Shown: in pieces, positions 7,466-16,623 of the stretch | How the letters are laid out: every line of letters starts with the position of its first letter | Numbering within the stretch: position 1 is the stretch's first letter | NCBI RefSeq assembly: GCF_003351765.1 | Contig: NZ_CP031229.1 | Coordinates: forward strand, 1,488,001-1,552,000 | Direction: 5' to 3' | DNA length: 64,000 bases | Source: Ornithinimicrobium avium | GTDB taxonomy: Bacteria > Actinomycetota > Actinomycetes > Actinomycetales > Dermatophilaceae | Notes under the pieces: model-generated | What the model was told of the DNA's origin: nothing | The model's input: the letters and a program-made list of their open reading frames with translations, nothing else | Databases searched by the model: none | Position numbers and translations under genes: made by a program

Positions 7466-9148
7466 GTGATCGAGCAGACGCGTGAGCAGACCGAGATCGA
7501 CCGCCTCGCCGAGGACCACCTCGACGCCGTGGTCGTCCACAGCCCGATGGAGGCCACCTACCTGGGCGTCGCCGGGCAGGACGACCGGCTGGACGACCTG
7601 TCCGTGGACGGCCTGCGGGCCCGCCGGGACCTGTCCGCCGACACCCTCGAGCAGCTGGGCCGGCGCACGCCGCAGGACGACGTGGACAGGGTCACCGCCG
7701 CCGCCCTGCGCGAGCGGCTCGGCCTGGAGGTCGAGGAGCTGGACCTGGTGCTGGAGGGCCGCGCGCCGGTCGACCTCAACGTCATCGCCTCCGCCCCGCA
7801 GGCGGTGCGCGACATCTTCGACATCATGGGCAAGGACACCGAGGAGCAGTGGCGCACCATCGCCGCCCGCCTCGACGCGGTGCCGATCGCCCTGCAGCAG
7901 TACGCCTCGGCCCTCGCCTGGTCGGCCGAGCGCGGCCAGGTCGTCCCGCGCCGCCAGGTGGAGAAGGTCGCCGAGCAGTGCCGGGACCAGGCTGCCGAGG
8001 ACACCAGCACCTTCCAGGCGCTGCTCCGCGAGGCCGAGGGCCAGCCCGAGGAGGTCCGCGGGCTGCTCGACGCCGCCGTGGGCTCGGCCCGGTCCGCGTT
8101 CGGCGCGCTGGCGACCTACCTCGACGAGCTGGCCCCGAAGGCCCCGAGGTCCGACGCCTCCGGCCGCGAGCTCTACCAGCTGCGCTCCCGCTCCTTCCTC
8201 GGGGCCACGATCGACCTGGAGGAGACCTACCGCTGGGGGCAGGAGGAGCTGGCCCGCATCACCGTGCTGATGGAGGAGACGGCCGAGCAGATCCGGCCCG
8301 GCGCCACCGTCAAGGAGGCGGTGGCGGTCCTCGACGAAGATCCCGCCTACCAGCTCGACGGCACCGACGCCCTGCGCGCGTGGATGCAGGAGAAGGCGGA
8401 CGAGGCGGTGGCCGACCTGGCCGACGTCCACTTCGACGTCCCGGGGCCGGTCCGGCGGATCGAGTGCATGATCGCGCCGAGCCAGACCGGCGGCATCTAC
8501 TACACCGCCCCCTCCGAGGACTTCTCCCGGCCCGGCCGCATGTGGTGGTCGGTGCCCAAGGGCGTGACCCGGTTCTCCACGTGGCGCGAGCTGACGACCG
8601 TCTACCACGAGGGCGTCCCCGGCCACCACCTGCAGATCGGGCAGACCGTCTACCGCTCCGAGCTGCTCAACCGCTGGCGCCGGCTGGCCTCCTGGACCTC
8701 CGGGCAAGGGGAGGGCTGGGCGCTCTACAGCGAGTGGCTGATGGCCGACCTGGGCTACATGGACGACCCGGGCAACCGGATGGGTCTGCTCGACGCCCAG
8801 GCCCTCCGCGCCGCACGCGTCGTCATCGACATCGGCGTGCACTGCGGCTTCGAGGCGCCCGAGGAGGTGGGTGGGGGCGAGTGGACCTACGACAAGGCGT
8901 GGGCGCTGCTCGACGCGCACACCAACATGGACGAGGGCTTCACCCGCTTCGAGCTGGACCGCTACCTGGGCTGGCCGGGCCAGGCGCCCGCCTACAAGAT
9001 CGGCGAGCGGCTCTGGCTCCAGCTGCGCGAGGAGGTCCGCGAGCGCGAGGGCGAGGACTTCGACCTCAAGGCCTTCCACCGCCGCGCCCTCGACGTCGGC
9101 GGGGTCGGCCTGGACACCCTGCGCGCCGCGGTCCTCGGCGAGCTCTGA
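7466..9148 (+). CDS. DUF885 family zinc metallopeptidase-like protein
   Basis: This 560-residue protein belongs to the DUF885 family, related to M3/gluzincin peptidases. The zinc site YHEGVPGHHLQIGQ (HExxxHH) is near residue 390. It is followed by SGQGEGWALYSEWLM, the downstream glutamate region, and GVHCGFEAP. There is no signal peptide, so it is cytosolic. Family members are presumed peptidases or carboxypeptidases, but substrates are poorly known. The GTG at 7466 is chosen over an in-frame start at 7403 because a TAGGTT -10 precedes it and the extra 21 residues look random. It precedes a GNAT gene by 16 bp. Confidence 0.85.
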   Translation: MIEQTREQTEIDRLAEDHLDAVVVHSPMEATYLGVAGQDDRLDDLSVDGLRARRDLSADTLEQLGRRTPQDDVDRVTAAALRERLGLEVEELDLVLEGRAPVDLNVIASAPQAVRDIFDIMGKDTEEQWRTIAARLDAVPIALQQYASALAWSAERGQVVPRRQVEKVAEQCRDQAAEDTSTFQALLREAEGQPEEVRGLLDAAVGSARSAFGALATYLDELAPKAPRSDASGRELYQLRSRSFLGATIDLEETYRWGQEELARITVLMEETAEQIRPGATVKEAVAVLDEDPAYQLDGTDALRAWMQEKADEAVADLADVHFDVPGPVRRIECMIAPSQTGGIYYTAPSEDFSRPGRMWWSVPKGVTRFSTWRELTTVYHEGVPGHHLQIGQTVYRSELLNRWRRLASWTSGQGEGWALYSEWLMADLGYMDDPGNRMGLLDAQALRAARVVIDIGVHCGFEAPEEVGGGEWTYDKAWALLDAHTNMDEGFTRFELDRYLGWPGQAPAYKIGERLWLQLREEVREREGEDFDLKAFHRRALDVGGVGLDTLRAAVLGEL

Positions 9149-9164
9149 GCCCGGGGCGGGCGCC

Positions 9165-9737
9165 GTGTCGACCGTCCCGGAGCTGCGGACGCAGCGGCTG
9201 CTCCTGCGCGGCCTGCGGGACGCCGACCGGGAGCCGTTCGCGGCGCTCAACGCCGACCCGCTCGTCACCCGGCACCTGCAGGGGCCGCTGGGCCGGGAGC
9301 GCTCCGACGCGTTCGTGGACCGCATCGACGCGTGCTGGGCGCAGCACGGCTGGGGGCTGTGGGCGCTGGAGCTGCTCGCCACCGGTGAGTTCCTCGGCTA
9401 CACGGGCCTGTGGCCGGCCGACTTCCTGCCGTCCGGGCCGGGCGTCGAGGTGGGCTGGCGGCTGGCCGCCCACGCCTGGGGCCACGGCTACGCGCCGGAG
9501 GCCGCCCGGGAGGCGCTGCGGTTCGGCTTCGAGGAGGTCGGGCTGGCGCAGATCGTGTCGTTCACGGCGGCCGGCAACCGCGCCTCGCTGCGGGTGATGG
9601 AGAAGATCGGCCTGCGACGCGACCCCGCGGGCGACTTCGACCACCCCCGCGTCGACCCCACCGCCTACCCCGACCTGGTCGCCCACCGCCTCCACGTCCT
9701 CACCGCGCAGGAGTGGCGCGCCACGCGCACGCCCTGA
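9165..9737 (+). CDS. GNAT N-acetyltransferase (RimJ/RimL-like)
   Basis: This 190-residue acetyltransferase starts with ELRTQRLLLRGLRDADREPF, the classic RimJ/RimL beginning. The acetyl-CoA motif A region reads VGWRLAAHAWGHGYAPEAAREALRFG, and NRASLRVMEKIGL follows. Such proteins acetylate protein N-termini, aminoglycosides or small amines; the substrate cannot be read from the sequence. It begins with GTG 16 bp after the DUF885 stop, so the two are probably co-transcribed. Confidence 0.86.
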   Translation: MSTVPELRTQRLLLRGLRDADREPFAALNADPLVTRHLQGPLGRERSDAFVDRIDACWAQHGWGLWALELLATGEFLGYTGLWPADFLPSGPGVEVGWRLAAHAWGHGYAPEAAREALRFGFEEVGLAQIVSFTAAGNRASLRVMEKIGLRRDPAGDFDHPRVDPTAYPDLVAHRLHVLTAQEWRATRTP

Positions 9738-9762
9738 CGCGGGGCGGGCGGCGCGCACCGCA

Positions 9763-9775
9763 TACCCTGACGCCC
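9763..9775 (+). promoter_or_regulatory. Leaderless -10 element of the maf gene
   Basis: TACCCT at 9763-9768 lies 7 nt before the GTG at 9776, with no Shine-Dalgarno sequence. Confidence 0.5.
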
Positions 9776-10399
9776 GTGATCCCGCTCGTCCTGGCCTCGG
9801 CCTCACCCGCCCGCCTGTCCACGCTCCGGTCCGCCGGTGTGGACCCCGAGGTCGTCGTGTCCGGCGTCGACGAGGAGGCGGCTCTCGCCCGCGCGCAGGA
9901 CAGGTATGGCGTGCTCCGCCCCGCGGACGTCGCGCTCACCCTCGCCCGGGCCAAGTGCGAGGCCGTCGTGGAGCAGGAGGACCGCGACGCGCTCGTGCTC
10001 GGCTGCGACTCGGTGCTCGAGCTGGACGGGCAGGTCCACGGCAAGCCGGGCGACGCCGCCACGGCCGCCGCGCGCTGGCGGGCGATGCGCGGACGGTCCG
10101 GCACGCTGCACACCGGGCACTGGGTGGTCGACAACCGCGAGGGCGGCACCGGAGCCACCCTCGGCGCGACCGCCTCCACGGTGGTGCACTTCGCCGACCT
10201 GTCCGACACCGAGATCGAGGCCTACGTCGCGACCGGGGAGCCGCTGCACGTGGCGGGCGCCTTCACCGTCGACGGCCTCGGCGGGCCCTACGTCACCTCG
10301 ATCGAGGGCGACCACCACGCCGTGGTCGGCGTCAGCCTGCCCCTGCTGCGCGAGCTCCTGCTGGAGGCAGGCCTGCTCTGGCACGACCTTCGGCGCTGA
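9776..10399 (+). CDS. Maf-family nucleotide pyrophosphatase
   Basis: This 207-residue Maf-like enzyme hydrolyses non-canonical or mispaired nucleoside triphosphates to monophosphates, probably as house cleaning. Motifs are LASASPARLSTLRSAGV at the N-terminus, AKCEAV, VLGCDSVLELDGQVHGKP with the catalytic aspartate, and VAGAFTVDGLGGPYVTSIEGDHHAVVG near the C-terminus. Length is normal. The GTG start is fixed by the first-residue match to the family and the upstream TACCCT. dTTP/UTP specificity is usual but cannot be proved here. Confidence 0.92.
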   Translation: MIPLVLASASPARLSTLRSAGVDPEVVVSGVDEEAALARAQDRYGVLRPADVALTLARAKCEAVVEQEDRDALVLGCDSVLELDGQVHGKPGDAATAAARWRAMRGRSGTLHTGHWVVDNREGGTGATLGATASTVVHFADLSDTEIEAYVATGEPLHVAGAFTVDGLGGPYVTSIEGDHHAVVGVSLPLLRELLLEAGLLWHDLRR

Positions 10400-10414
10400 C
10401 CGCCCGCGCGGAAC

Positions 10415-10431
10415 CATCCTCCAGGAGGATG
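10415..10431. promoter_or_regulatory. 17-nt perfect palindrome upstream of the multicopper oxidase operon
   Basis: CATCCTCCAGGAGGATG has two 8-base arms around one central A. It lies about 140 bp before the ATG at 10569, just past the maf stop. The AT-flanked C/G-tract palindrome recalls CsoR/RcnR-type metal sites, which would fit a copper-oxidase operon, but a weak terminator is equally possible. Confidence 0.4.
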
Positions 10432-10568
10432 CTGACCCACCTGCAGAGTGACGACACCCTCTCCGGCGAGGGGTGCGATGGATGACGTCGGGCCGCACGT
10501 GTATCTGCGTCAGGGGCCCAGGCTCTGACCGACGCACCACCTCGCATCCGCACCACCAAGGAGAAGTC

Positions 10569-11036
10569 ATGCGCTCAGCCTTCCGCATCATCGCCTACGT
10601 CATCTGCGCCCTGATCGCCGTCCAGGCGGCCGCGATCGCCTGGATGGACTCCGGCCTGTTCATCTGGGTCTCCGAGGGCGGCGTCCTCGACAAGAGCGTC
10701 CTGGAGAGCGAGGCCGCCCCGCCGTTCGCCGAGGTGACCGGCATGATGATCCACGGCATGAACGGGATGATGGTCATCCCCGTGCTCGCGCTCGTGCTGC
10801 TCGTCGTCGGCCTGCTCACCCGCACGCGCCGCGGCATCGTCCTGGGCGCCACGGTGCTGGGCCTGACCGTGCTCCAGGTCGCCCTGGGCATGTTCGGCCA
10901 CGGCCTGAGCCTGGCGGCGATGCTGCACGGCCTCAACGCCCTCCTCCTGTTCGCCGCCGCCCTCGTCGCGGCGCGCAGCAGGCTGGAGGCGCCGGTCGAG
11001 CGCACCCCCGAGGCTCGCGTCGGGGCGCGGGTCTGA
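10569..11036 (+). CDS. Four-helix membrane protein (DUF6220-like), operon with multicopper oxidase
   Basis: This 155-residue protein has about four hydrophobic segments (roughly 5-25, 58-82, 88-112 and 118-138). A conserved His pattern occurs in MMIHGMNGMM and FGHGLSLAAMLHGLNAL, suggesting heme or metal contact inside the membrane. A strong AAGGAGA lies 6 nt before the ATG. It is 4 bp upstream of the multicopper oxidase gene, so they are one transcript. The function is unknown; the family assignment is tentative. Confidence 0.75.
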   Translation: MRSAFRIIAYVICALIAVQAAAIAWMDSGLFIWVSEGGVLDKSVLESEAAPPFAEVTGMMIHGMNGMMVIPVLALVLLVVGLLTRTRRGIVLGATVLGLTVLQVALGMFGHGLSLAAMLHGLNALLLFAAALVAARSRLEAPVERTPEARVGARV

Positions 11037-11040
11037 GGCG

Positions 11041-12552
11041 ATGACCCGACGGCGGCCCCTGCTGGTCAGCACCGTGCTGGCCCTCGCGGTGGTCGCCGTC
11101 GTCGGGTGGTTCTGGGTCGGCAGCCTCGTGCCGGGCACCTACTCGGTGATGGACATGGGGTATGCCGACCACGGCACCGGTCCCACCTCCGCCGCCGGAC
11201 CCGGCGGGCACCACCACGGCGCCGGGACGGCGCCGGTGGCCGCCCCCGGCACGACGGTCGCCGACCCGGTCTCCGTGAGGGACCTGGTCGGCGACCGTTC
11301 CCGCTCGCCCGACGTCAGCTACACCCTCACCGTGGCCCAGCGCCCGGACGGCGGCTACACGGTCAACGGGACCTCGCCCGGGCCGGTGGTCGAGGCGACG
11401 CAGGGCGACCTGGTGCAGGTGGTCCTGCGCAACGAGGACGTGGCGGAGGGCACGACGCTGCACTGGCACGGCATGGACGTGCCCAACGGCGAGGACGGCG
11501 TCGCCGGGGTGACCCAGGACGCGGTCCCGGCCGGCGGCGAGCACGTCTACCGGTTCGTCGCCGACGAGCCCGGCACCTACTGGTACCACTCGCACCAGAT
11601 CTCCCACGAGCAGGTCGTGCGGGGGCTGCTGGGCGCCGTCGTCGTGCACCCGGCCCCCTCCGCCGAGGCTCCCGATGCCGACGGGCCGCCCACGACCGAC
11701 GTCCTGGCGCTCCTGCACACCTACGCCGGCGTGGGCAGGACGGTCAACGGCAGCACCGGCGACACGCCGGTCCCCCTCGCCCCCGGCCAGCCCGCCCGGG
11801 TCCGGCTGGTCAACACCGACGACGGGCCGACCCAGATCTGGGTCAGCGGCGCGGCATACCGCGTCCTGGCGGTCGACGGCCAGGACCTGAACGGGCCGAC
11901 CCCGGTGCAGGGTCGGCGGGTCACGCTGACCGCGGGCGCCCGGGTGGACCTCGAGGTCGAGGTGCCGGCCACGGGCGCGGCCCGCGTGCAGGCGCCGGGC
12001 GTCTCCCTCGTCCTCGGCCCCGCGGGCGCGACGGCGCCCACCACGCCAGCCCCTTCCGAGGCCCTCGACCTGCTCTCCTACGGCACGCCGGCCGACCCCG
12101 GGTTCGACCCGGCGCGGGCCGACCGGCGCTTCGACTACGTGATCAGCCGCCGCTTCGGCCTCCTCGACGGCCGGCCGGGGCTGTGGTGGACGATCAACGA
12201 CCACCTCTTCCCGGACGTGCCGATGTTCATGGTCGCCGAGGGCGACGTCGTGGTGATGACCATGTCCAACTACAGCGGCGAGGTGCACCCGATGCACCTG
12301 CACGGCCACCACGCGCTGGTGCTCAGCCGCGACGGCGTGCCCTCGACAGGCAGCCCGTGGTGGGTCGACTCGCTCGACGTGCCGGACGGGCAGACCTACG
12401 AGATCGCGTTCGCGGCCGACAACCCGGGGATCTGGATGGACCACTGCCACAACCTCCCCCACGCCAGAGAGGGCCTGGTCACGCACCTGATGTACGAAGG
12501 GGTGAGCACCCCCTTCCTCGTCGGCGGGCCGGCCGACAACGAGCCCGAGTGA
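11041..12552 (+). CDS. Multicopper oxidase, membrane-anchored
   Basis: This 503-residue oxidase has an N-terminal membrane segment (about 8-27) that can be a signal or anchor, then a His/Gly-rich linker. The four copper-binding blocks are TLHWHGMDVPN, TYWYHSHQISHEQ, VHPMHLHGHH and DHCHNLPHAREGLVTHLM. The last carries the type-1 copper Cys with trinuclear-centre histidines; the axial position after it appears to be Met or Leu. It should oxidise Cu(I), Fe(II), Mn(II) or phenolics outside the cell. The adjacent membrane protein and upstream palindrome suggest metal-responsive expression. Confidence 0.92.
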   Translation: MTRRRPLLVSTVLALAVVAVVGWFWVGSLVPGTYSVMDMGYADHGTGPTSAAGPGGHHHGAGTAPVAAPGTTVADPVSVRDLVGDRSRSPDVSYTLTVAQRPDGGYTVNGTSPGPVVEATQGDLVQVVLRNEDVAEGTTLHWHGMDVPNGEDGVAGVTQDAVPAGGEHVYRFVADEPGTYWYHSHQISHEQVVRGLLGAVVVHPAPSAEAPDADGPPTTDVLALLHTYAGVGRTVNGSTGDTPVPLAPGQPARVRLVNTDDGPTQIWVSGAAYRVLAVDGQDLNGPTPVQGRRVTLTAGARVDLEVEVPATGAARVQAPGVSLVLGPAGATAPTTPAPSEALDLLSYGTPADPGFDPARADRRFDYVISRRFGLLDGRPGLWWTINDHLFPDVPMFMVAEGDVVVMTMSNYSGEVHPMHLHGHHALVLSRDGVPSTGSPWWVDSLDVPDGQTYEIAFAADNPGIWMDHCHNLPHAREGLVTHLMYEGVSTPFLVGGPADNEPE

Positions 12553-12674
12553 GCGCGCACGGCGTACCCGGACCCCGGCTGGAGGGTGTGCCCGGAGGGT
12601 GAGACGATGGGTCGCGACGACGTGGTCCGGCAGGGACTGGTCTGGACAACGGGACTTGGCCCGGCAAGGAGTTC

Positions 12675-13979
12675 GTGGTGGCTGTGGGTGCACGCAGGGT
12701 TGCGGTGGTCGGTGCGGGGATGGTCGGGCTGGCGACGGCCTGGTACCTGCAGGAGCGGGACGTCGAGGTCACCGTCCTCGACCGGGAAGGGGTGGCGGCG
12801 GGGGCCTCGTGGGGCAACGCGGGCTGGCTGACGCCGGCGATCGCGACGCCGCTGCCGGAGCCGGCGGTGCTGCGCTACGGGCTGCGGGCGGTGCTCTCGC
12901 CCAACTCACCCGTCTACGTGCCGCCGACCGCGGACCCGCGCCTGGCGCGCTTCGTCGCCGGCTTCGCGCGGCACAGCACCGGCAGCCGCTGGGACAAGGC
13001 CATGCGCGCGCTCATCCCGGTCAACGAGCAGTCGCTGGCCGCCTTCGACCACCTGGCCACCCACGGGGTGTCCGCCGAGGTCTACCCGGCCGAGCCGTTC
13101 ACCGCCGCCTACGAGCGGGCCGGGGACGTACAGGTCCTGCTGGAGGAGTTCGCCCAGATCGAGCGGTCCGGCGGTCATGTCGACCACGAGCTGGTCGGCG
13201 GCGACGAGGCGCGGCGGCGGGAACCGGCGCTCTCCGACGCCGTCCAGGCCGCGATCTTCATCCGCGGCCAGCGCTACATCCGGCCCGTCGACTTCGTCGA
13301 GGCGCTCGGCGCGTCCGTGCGCGAGCGCGGTGCGCAGCTGCTCACCGGCACCGAGGTGCTCGGCCTGGAGGACCTCGGCAGTGCGGGCGTGCGCGTGGAC
13401 GCCAGCGGCGAGGGCGCGGGCGTCTACGACGCCGTGGTCGTGGCCAGCGGCGCCTGGCTGGGCGACCTGGTGGAGCCCTTCGGCGTGCGTCACGTCGTCC
13501 AGGCCGGTCGCGGCTACTCCTTCAGCGTGCCCACCGAGCAGATGCCCGCCGGACCGCTCTACTTCCCGGCGACCCGGGTGGCGCTGACGCCGCTGGGAGA
13601 CCGGCTGCGGGTGGCCGGGATGATGGAGTTCCGCCGCCCGGACGCCCCCCTCGACCCGCGTCGCATCACGGCGATCGTCGAGGCGACCCGGCCGCTGCTG
13701 CGCGGCGCGGACCTCGACGACCGCCAGGACGAGTGGGTGGGCTCGCGCCCGGTCACCGCCGACGGCCTGCCGCTGGTCGGTGCCACCTCGAGCGAGCGCG
13801 TCTTCGTCGCCGGCGGTCACGGCATGTGGGGCATCACCCTCGGTCCCGTCACCGGCCAGCTCCTGGCCGAGCAGATCACCACCGGGCAGGTCCCTGCGGC
13901 CCTCACCCCGTTCGACCCGCTGCGCAAGCTGTCCTGGGCGCCCACGCGCCTGCGCCGGGACAGCGCCGCCGCCCGCTGA
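12675..13979 (+). CDS. D-amino-acid dehydrogenase-like FAD oxidoreductase
   Basis: This 434-residue DAO-fold flavoenzyme has the dinucleotide motif VAVVGAGMVGLATAWYLQ, then GASWGNAGWLTP, typical of DadA. It ends with GSRPVTADGLPLVGAT and GHGMWGITLGPVTGQLLAE, the second FAD-contacting block. It probably oxidatively deaminates D-amino acids, passing electrons to the respiratory chain. AAGGAG (12666-12671) is 3 nt before GTG 12675 and 6 nt before GTG 12678; either may be the true start. No racemase or transporter neighbours it. Confidence 0.88.
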   Translation: MVAVGARRVAVVGAGMVGLATAWYLQERDVEVTVLDREGVAAGASWGNAGWLTPAIATPLPEPAVLRYGLRAVLSPNSPVYVPPTADPRLARFVAGFARHSTGSRWDKAMRALIPVNEQSLAAFDHLATHGVSAEVYPAEPFTAAYERAGDVQVLLEEFAQIERSGGHVDHELVGGDEARRREPALSDAVQAAIFIRGQRYIRPVDFVEALGASVRERGAQLLTGTEVLGLEDLGSAGVRVDASGEGAGVYDAVVVASGAWLGDLVEPFGVRHVVQAGRGYSFSVPTEQMPAGPLYFPATRVALTPLGDRLRVAGMMEFRRPDAPLDPRRITAIVEATRPLLRGADLDDRQDEWVGSRPVTADGLPLVGATSSERVFVAGGHGMWGITLGPVTGQLLAEQITTGQVPAALTPFDPLRKLSWAPTRLRRDSAAAR

Positions 13980-14013
13980 GCCGGGCCGGCACCACCGGCC
14001 ACCCGTCCCGCTC

Positions 14014-14051
14014 GGACCGGTCCCGGCGAGGCGTCGGGACGGACCGGTCCC
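14014..14051. terminator. Hairpin between convergent dadA-like and paaE genes
   Basis: GGACCGGTCCC (14014-14024) can pair with the stretch GGGACGGACCGGTCC (14036-14050) with a small bulge. It lies in the 89-bp gap between two convergent stops, so it probably terminates both. Confidence 0.5.
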
Positions 14052-14068
14052 TCCCTCAGGCGCCGTGG

Positions 14069-15187
14069 TCAGGCGTCGTAGTCGATCTCGACCGTGTCGC
14101 TGACCGGGTGCGACTGGCACATCAGCCGGTAGCCCCGCCGGACCTCGTCGGGCTCCAGGGCGTAGTTGCGGTCCATCTCCACCTGGCCGCTGACGACCCT
14201 GGCCCGGCAGGTCCCGCACACCCCGTTGGTGCAGGAGAAGGGCGCGTCGGCCCGCGCCCGCAGAGTCGCATCGAGGATGGTCTCGCGGCGGGTGGGCATC
14301 GGCACGGTCGTCGTCCGCCCGCCCAGCGTCACGGTCACCACGGCCTCGGCGGGCGCGCTCTCGTCGATCTCCACGGCCGGTCCGGGCGCGATGCCGCCGC
14401 TGTCGTCGACGTGGAAGATCTCGTGGTGCACGTGCTGGGAGTCCACGCCCCGCTCGCCGAGCACCTCGCGGACCGCCTCGACCATGCCGAACGGCCCGCA
14501 CAGGTACCACTCGTCCACCTCGTCCTCGGGCACGAAGGTGGCCAGGAACTCCTCGAACTTCTCCCGGTCGATGCGGCCGGTGAGCAGCTCGAGCGCCTGC
14601 GGCTCGCGGGAGAGCACGTTGAACAGGGACAACCTGGAGGGGTAGCGGTTCTTGAGGTCCATCAGCTCCTCCAGGAACATGATGGAGTCGGTGCGCCGGT
14701 TGCCGAAGATCAGCGTGGCCCGCGACGCCGGCTCCTCCTCGAGCACCGTGGAGAGCAGGGAGAGCACCGGGGTGATCCCGGACCCGGCGGCGACCGCCAC
14801 GTGGTGCTTGGTCGCGGTCGGGTCGGTCGGGCAGACGAAGGAGCCCAGCGGCGTCATCACCTCGAGCGTGTCACCTGCCTGCACGTGCTCGTTGAGCCAG
14901 CTCGACATGGCGCCGCCCGGTAGCCGCGCGGAGGCCACCCGCACCACGCCCCGCTCCTGCGACTCCGCCCGGGAGATGCAGCAGGAGTAGGAGCGGCGCA
15001 CGTCCTGACCGTCGATCGTCGCGCGGACGGTCAGGTGCTGGCCGGGCTCGAACCGGAACTCCTCACGAAGCTCCTCGGGCACCGCGAAGGAGATGGCGAC
15101 GGCGTCGTCGGTGAGCCGGTCCACCTTGCTCACGGTCAGGTCGTGGAAGGTCGCGCGCCGACGGGTCGGCTGCTGGATCAGGGCCAC
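14069..15187 (-). CDS. paaE: Phenylacetyl-CoA 1,2-epoxidase, reductase subunit
   Basis: This 372-residue reductase passes electrons from NADPH to the PaaABC oxygenase. The FAD domain has RRSYSCCISR, and the NAD-binding part has AGSGITPVLSLL and YLCGPFGMVEAV. The C-terminal plant-type 2Fe-2S ferredoxin has its cysteines in FSCTNGVCGTCRARV plus a later LMCQSHP. GAGGAG lies 5 nt before the GTG start. It is the last gene of paaABCDE, 63 bp after paaD. Confidence 0.96.
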   Translation of the reverse strand: MALIQQPTRRRATFHDLTVSKVDRLTDDAVAISFAVPEELREEFRFEPGQHLTVRATIDGQDVRRSYSCCISRAESQERGVVRVASARLPGGAMSSWLNEHVQAGDTLEVMTPLGSFVCPTDPTATKHHVAVAAGSGITPVLSLLSTVLEEEPASRATLIFGNRRTDSIMFLEELMDLKNRYPSRLSLFNVLSREPQALELLTGRIDREKFEEFLATFVPEDEVDEWYLCGPFGMVEAVREVLGERGVDSQHVHHEIFHVDDSGGIAPGPAVEIDESAPAEAVVTVTLGGRTTTVPMPTRRETILDATLRARADAPFSCTNGVCGTCRARVVSGQVEMDRNYALEPDEVRRGYRLMCQSHPVSDTVEIDYDA

Positions 15188-15250
15188 GTGCGCTCCTCGT
15201 CTGGTATGTCGTGGTGCTCGGTCGTCGTCGGCTCCGGGGCGGAGCCCCGG

Positions 15251-15781
15251 TCAGAGGGTCTTGAACTCGTCGAACGGCTCCCTGCAGGAGAGGCACCGGC
15301 GCAGCGCCTTGCAGGCCGTGGACCCGAAGCGCGAGATCTCCTCGGTCTGCGGCGAGCCGCACAGGGGGCAGGTGACGCGGCGCACCTGCAGCCGGAGGCC
15401 GACCGGGCCGCTGTGGTGGGCGCGCTCGCCGGTGGGCGGCGCGATACCGAAGCGGCGCAGCGACTCCCGGCCCTGCTCGCTCATCCAGTCGGTGGTCCAC
15501 GCCGGGGAGAGCCGGGTGACGACCTCGACGGCCACGCCGTGCCGGGCGCCGACCGCGCGCACGTCGTCCTCCATGACCTTCATCGCGGGGCAGCCGGAGT
15601 AGGTCGGCGTCATCGTCACCCGCAGGCCGTCGCCGACCCGCTCGACGTCGCGGACCACGCCCAGGTCGTCCAGGGAGATCACCGGGATCTCCGGGTCGCG
15701 CACGGCCCGCACCTCGCGCTCGACCTGCTCGAGCAGGTCGGGCGAGGTGGTGACCTCCGGGGAGGGCGCGTGCGTCGGCAT
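15251..15781 (-). CDS. paaD: Phenylacetyl-CoA 1,2-epoxidase subunit PaaD
   Basis: This 176-residue protein combines a MIP18/DUF59-type domain with a C-terminal zinc-ribbon. The first part has VRDPEIPVISLDDLGVVRDV and TPTYSGCPAMKVMEDDV. The last 40 residues hold CPLCGS...CKALRRCLSC, a CxxC-x(n)-C-x(n)-CxxC arrangement. PaaD is needed for epoxidase activity, probably for cofactor or iron-sulfur maturation. It starts 17 bp after paaC. The ATG at 15781 is chosen by homology; upstream sequence belongs to paaC in another frame. Confidence 0.94.
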   Translation of the reverse strand: MPTHAPSPEVTTSPDLLEQVEREVRAVRDPEIPVISLDDLGVVRDVERVGDGLRVTMTPTYSGCPAMKVMEDDVRAVGARHGVAVEVVTRLSPAWTTDWMSEQGRESLRRFGIAPPTGERAHHSGPVGLRLQVRRVTCPLCGSPQTEEISRFGSTACKALRRCLSCREPFDEFKTL

Positions 15782-15798
15782 ACCCGGTCCTCCTCCCC

Positions 15799-16623
15799 TC
15801 ACCAGGTGGCGCCGGGGTGGCTGCGCGCGATGTGCTGGAGCTCGGCGAGCAGGAAGCCCATCGGTTCGGAGTGCACGCCCTCGCGGCCGCCGCGGGCGCG
15901 CCAGCGAGGCTGCTCGGGCATGGTCAGGGTCGCGTGCTCCACGACGCCGCAGACGTAGGAGTTGACCGCGTCGGTCAGCGTGGACGGGAGCACCCCGACG
16001 CCCTGCTCCGAGGCCCACCGGGCCGCCGCGAAGTCCTCGCCGAGCTCGGCGACGTAGGGATGCACCCAGTCCAGCGCGGCCTGCATGCGCTCGTGGCTGA
16101 GCTCGGTCCCGTCACCGAGCCGCAGCACCCACTGGGTCGCGTGGTCACGGTGGTAGTCGACCTCCTTGACCGCCTTCTGGGCGACGCCGGCGAGGGTCTC
16201 GTCGGCCGAGCCGAGCAGTGCGGAGTAGAGCTCGTGCTGGTAGCTGGCGAACCACAGCATCCGGGCCATCTCCTGGCCGAAGTCGCCGCGGGGCTGCTCC
16301 ACGAGGTGGACGTTGCGGAACTCGCGCTCGTCGCGCAGCATCGCCAGGGCGTCCTCGTCGCGGCCCTGCCCCTCGACCTCGCCGGCGCGTGTCAGCAGCG
16401 CCCGTCCCTGGCCGAGCAGGTCCAGCCCGACGTTGCCCAGCGCCATGTCCTCCTCGATCTGGGGGGCGTGGGTCATCCACTCCCCCAGCCGCTGGGCGTA
16501 GATCAGCGCGTCGTCGCCCAGGCTGAGCAGGTATGCTGCGTGCTGGCCGCGCGCGTCCGGCTCCGGCGCCTCGCGGGGCGCCGCGACGGTCGCGCCGGAG
16601 TAGTCGTGCGTGGGCGCGCTCAC
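15799..16623 (-). CDS. paaC: Phenylacetyl-CoA 1,2-epoxidase subunit PaaC
   Basis: This 274-residue ferritin-like subunit supports PaaA structurally in the oxygenase complex. It shows GDDALIYAQRLGEWMTHAPQIEED and FRNVHLVEQPRGDFGQEMAR. The first-half EEDMALGN and DYHRDHATQW segments match the family, in which metal ligands are partly degenerate. The GTG start at 16623 overlaps the paaB stop (GTGA). A longer open frame upstream is only paaB/paaA read out of frame. Confidence 0.95.
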   Translation of the reverse strand: MSAPTHDYSGATVAAPREAPEPDARGQHAAYLLSLGDDALIYAQRLGEWMTHAPQIEEDMALGNVGLDLLGQGRALLTRAGEVEGQGRDEDALAMLRDEREFRNVHLVEQPRGDFGQEMARMLWFASYQHELYSALLGSADETLAGVAQKAVKEVDYHRDHATQWVLRLGDGTELSHERMQAALDWVHPYVAELGEDFAAARWASEQGVGVLPSTLTDAVNSYVCGVVEHATLTMPEQPRWRARGGREGVHSEPMGFLLAELQHIARSHPGATW

